From positions 1-52,058 of the forward strand of contig CACLJX010000012.1 in the NCBI GenBank assembly GCA_902607435.1: 52,058 nt of DNA. Reading direction: 5' to 3'. Of this stretch, positions 50,109-52,058 are shown one piece after another. Below the pieces are notes generated by a model. The model was not told where the DNA came from. It searched no databases and saw only the letters and a program-made list of their open reading frames with translations. A program made the position numbers and the translations under genes. The DNA comes from an uncultured Alphaproteobacteria bacterium. Lineage in GTDB: Bacteria > Pseudomonadota > Alphaproteobacteria > HIMB59 > GCA-002718135. How positions within the stretch are numbered: the stretch's first letter is position 1; each line of letters begins with the position of its first letter.

Positions 50109-52058
50109 GTAATCTTTCTCCTTCTGGATCAACCATGTGGGGGGAAACAATCTCGAGTGCTAATTCCTTATTTCGAACTGGGTCACTGCCTATGACTGTA
50201 ATATTTTTCCATTTTTCAAATCCGCCACTGATAAATCCCAATCCAATCCAATGACCTAACTCGGGCGAATGTGTAACTGAGGTTACACGTCCAATTCCAA
50301 ATCCTTTAACTTCATTTTTTTTGCAAATAATGGTTCCTGCATCAAAGGTTTGCTGTCTGTCCTTTGGAAAAATGCCTACTAATTTTTCCCGGTTACTGTC
50401 ACCAAGCACACCCCTTTTTCTCATAGCGCTCCCAATATAAGATTTTTTGGTTGATGCCATTTTTCCCAATCCAGCGTCATCAATTGTAACGCGTCCATCC
50501 AGTTCTGCTCCTGTAACATGACCTTTTTCAACTCGAAGAGCGCCTAATGCTTCTAATCCATAGAGACATCCATTGAAACTCTTAGCGCTGTTCCAAAGCA
50601 TGTCCATTGCCTTAGTTGCATAGTCAGATGGAGTATAAACCTCATAAGCCAATTCTCCTGAGAAGCTAATTCTTACAATCCTGCAAGGTATATCTTCTTT
50701 TAGTTTTGTTTGTACTAATCCCATGAAAGGTAAATTATCATTTGAGACAACATTTTGATCTTCCACACATTGTTTAAGTGTATCCCTTGATTTCGGCCCA
50801 GACACAGCTGCAGCTGCCCATTGCTCGGATACTGTTGTTATATGAACCTTTAAGTCAGTCCACCTTGTCTGCAGAAGTTCTTCCAGCCACGCCATCACCC
50901 TGGCTGCTTGAGCCGTTGAAGTTGTCATAAAATACTCATCCTCAGACAATCGCCATGATGTTCCATCATCCATTACAATTCCATCATCTCTGAGCATAAT
51001 CCCATATCTTGTTTTACCTATGGCAACCTTTGCAAAAGGATTAGTATAAATACGATTTAAAAATTCTGTGGCATCGGGGCCCTGAACTGCGATTTTTCCC
51101 AAGGAAGAAACATCACTTAATCCTACGGTTTTTCTAACAACTGTAGCTTCACGAATATATGCATCGGACAAAGACTCTTTATCAAAAGGAAAATACCAAG
51201 GACGTTGATATAAACCCGCTTCAATCATTATAGCTCCATGATCTAAATTCCATTGATGCGTTGGAGTTGCCCTTAAAGGCCTAAAATGTTTTCCAACATT
51301 GCGTCCAGCAAGAGCTCCAATTGAAACAGGAGTGTAAGGGGGTCTGAAAACAGTAGTACCAACTTCTGGAATTTGTTTATTTAATAATTCTGCCATTAGA
51401 GCTAAACCTATGATGTTTCCCATTTTTCCTTGATCATTAGCCATGCCCAAAGTGGTGTATCTTTTTAAATGCTCAACAGAAATAAATCCTTCACGGTGAG
51501 CTAATCGCACATCATCACATTTAACATCATGCTGAAAATCAACAAAACTTTTAGAATAATTTTTATTATAACCAACTTCATACAAGGGACTAATAGGATT
51601 TAGCCATCCTCCAGGTTTGGGGAAAGAGTAATTAATTGTTTTTACTCCTAGTGATTGTGCTGCTTTTAATCCCGCTGCTACACCGGACTTAACACAATCA
51701 TCTGTATTCCATATGCCCGAAGCTGATCCAGTCACAGTGATTGGTTCTTGTGTTTCATTAGGCAAAAAACATAAATTCACAGGATCCCAAATTGGTCGAA
51801 CTCCTCGGTGTGATAAAAGGTGCACAGCGGGTGACCAACCTCCCGATACCAACACAAGATCACATTTAATTTGATTAACTTTATTATATTTGTGTCCGTC
51901 ATATTCAGCCACATCTAAGCTATTAATTTTTTTTCTACCGTTGATGTTAAATGGAGCGGTTCCTAAACTTACTTCAATACCATTTCTTTTAGTGCTCTCT
52001 ATAATATTCTGACTAATTGTTTTACGTGAATCAATAATGTGTACCTTAGATCCTGCTT
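50101..52058 (-). CDS. soxA: sarcosine oxidase alpha subunit (SoxA), partial
   Basis: The C-terminal 652 codons of the large subunit; the frame stays open to the right edge, so the N-terminal ferredoxin-like and first nucleotide-binding parts are missing. Visible are part of the FAD/NAD module (DLVLVSGGWSPAVHLLSHRG, VTGSASGIWNTDDCVKSGV), the bridging region with CDDVRLAHREGFISVEHLKR and TTLGMANDQGKMGN, and a GcvT-type folate-binding C-terminal domain (from about HFRPLRATPTHQWN onward). In the usual soxBDAG order soxB and soxD would lie beyond the right edge. Stop at 50101 overlaps soxG. Confidence 0.93.
   Translation of the reverse strand, partial: AGSKVHIIDSRKTISQNIIESTKRNGIEVSLGTAPFNINGRKKINSLDVAEYDGHKYNKVNQIKCDLVLVSGGWSPAVHLLSHRGVRPIWDPVNLCFLPNETQEPITVTGSASGIWNTDDCVKSGVAAGLKAAQSLGVKTINYSFPKPGGWLNPISPLYEVGYNKNYSKSFVDFQHDVKCDDVRLAHREGFISVEHLKRYTTLGMANDQGKMGNIIGLALMAELLNKQIPEVGTTVFRPPYTPVSIGALAGRNVGKHFRPLRATPTHQWNLDHGAIMIEAGLYQRPWYFPFDKESLSDAYIREATVVRKTVGLSDVSSLGKIAVQGPDATEFLNRIYTNPFAKVAIGKTRYGIMLRDDGIVMDDGTSWRLSEDEYFMTTSTAQAARVMAWLEELLQTRWTDLKVHITTVSEQWAAAAVSGPKSRDTLKQCVEDQNVVSNDNLPFMGLVQTKLKEDIPCRIVRISFSGELAYEVYTPSDYATKAMDMLWNSAKSFNGCLYGLEALGALRVEKGHVTGAELDGRVTIDDAGLGKMASTKKSYIGSAMRKRGVLGDSNREKLVGIFPKDRQQTFDAGTIICKKNEVKGFGIGRVTSVTHSPELGHWIGLGFISGGFEKWKNITVIGSDPVRNKELALEIVSPHMVDPEGERLHG

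Noticed and set aside
1-52058. CRISPR arrays, tRNA or rRNA genes, insertion sequences, prophage genes
   Set aside because: No regularly spaced repeats, no tRNA-like cloverleaf or CCA-ended sequence, no transposase or integrase frame was seen.

Overview
The window is a low-GC, gene-dense stretch (52 kb, no gap above about 300 bases) that reads like a streamlined marine alphaproteobacterium of the SAR11/AEGEAN-169 (HIMB59) type. The support is AT-rich code, several binding-protein importers (TRAP and ABC), DmdA-like and BHMT methyltransferases, heterotetrameric sarcosine oxidase, and two SAM-V-like riboswitches, a class described from marine bacteria. This placement is inference from gene content; there is no rRNA or other marker gene. 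I saw no tRNA, IS element, phage gene or CRISPR array.

Layout. 1-2932 (minus): a TRAP permease pair cut by the left edge, behind an enolase-superfamily dehydratase. 3019-10271: an aldehyde dehydrogenase, a DadA-like flavoenzyme and a complete polyamine-type ABC importer. 10365-13840: an M19 dipeptidase-like protein with altered metal ligands, divergent from a two-gene unit of unknown function (565 and 240 aa). 13845-22391 (minus): a TRAP importer followed by an amidase, a small membrane protein, a GNAT, an ectoine-hydrolase-like M24 protein, a DmdA-like methyltransferase and an EamA exporter, probably one catabolic unit. 22595-28680: assorted dehydrogenases, an AEC transporter, RidA, an EctD-like dioxygenase, a SAF-domain oxidoreductase and a GYD protein.

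28778-41155: a sugar-type ABC importer without its own ATPase, then a striking cluster. It holds four double-domain and one single-domain SnoaL/NTF2-like proteins, a MetE-like zinc methyltransferase, a double cupin, a histidinol-dehydrogenase homologue that looks like the sulfopropanediol dehydrogenase HpsN, and an SDR. I know of no described pathway with this content; it is the best candidate for an undescribed system and may process a small, possibly sulfonated, imported compound.

41265-49420 (minus): sulfur and methionine metabolism under two nearly identical SAM-V-like riboswitches. One heads a secreted rhodanese, a TsuA/YeeE thiosulfate-type transporter and a tiny membrane protein. The other heads bhmT, a second homocysteine methyltransferase, a rhodanese-domain protein, metZ and an ATP-grasp ligase. 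An orphan nuoB sits between them. A shared inverted-repeat element lies just past both operons. 49548-52058: sarcosine oxidase gamma and the partial alpha subunit. Together with BHMT these give part of a glycine betaine to glycine demethylation route that feeds methionine synthesis.
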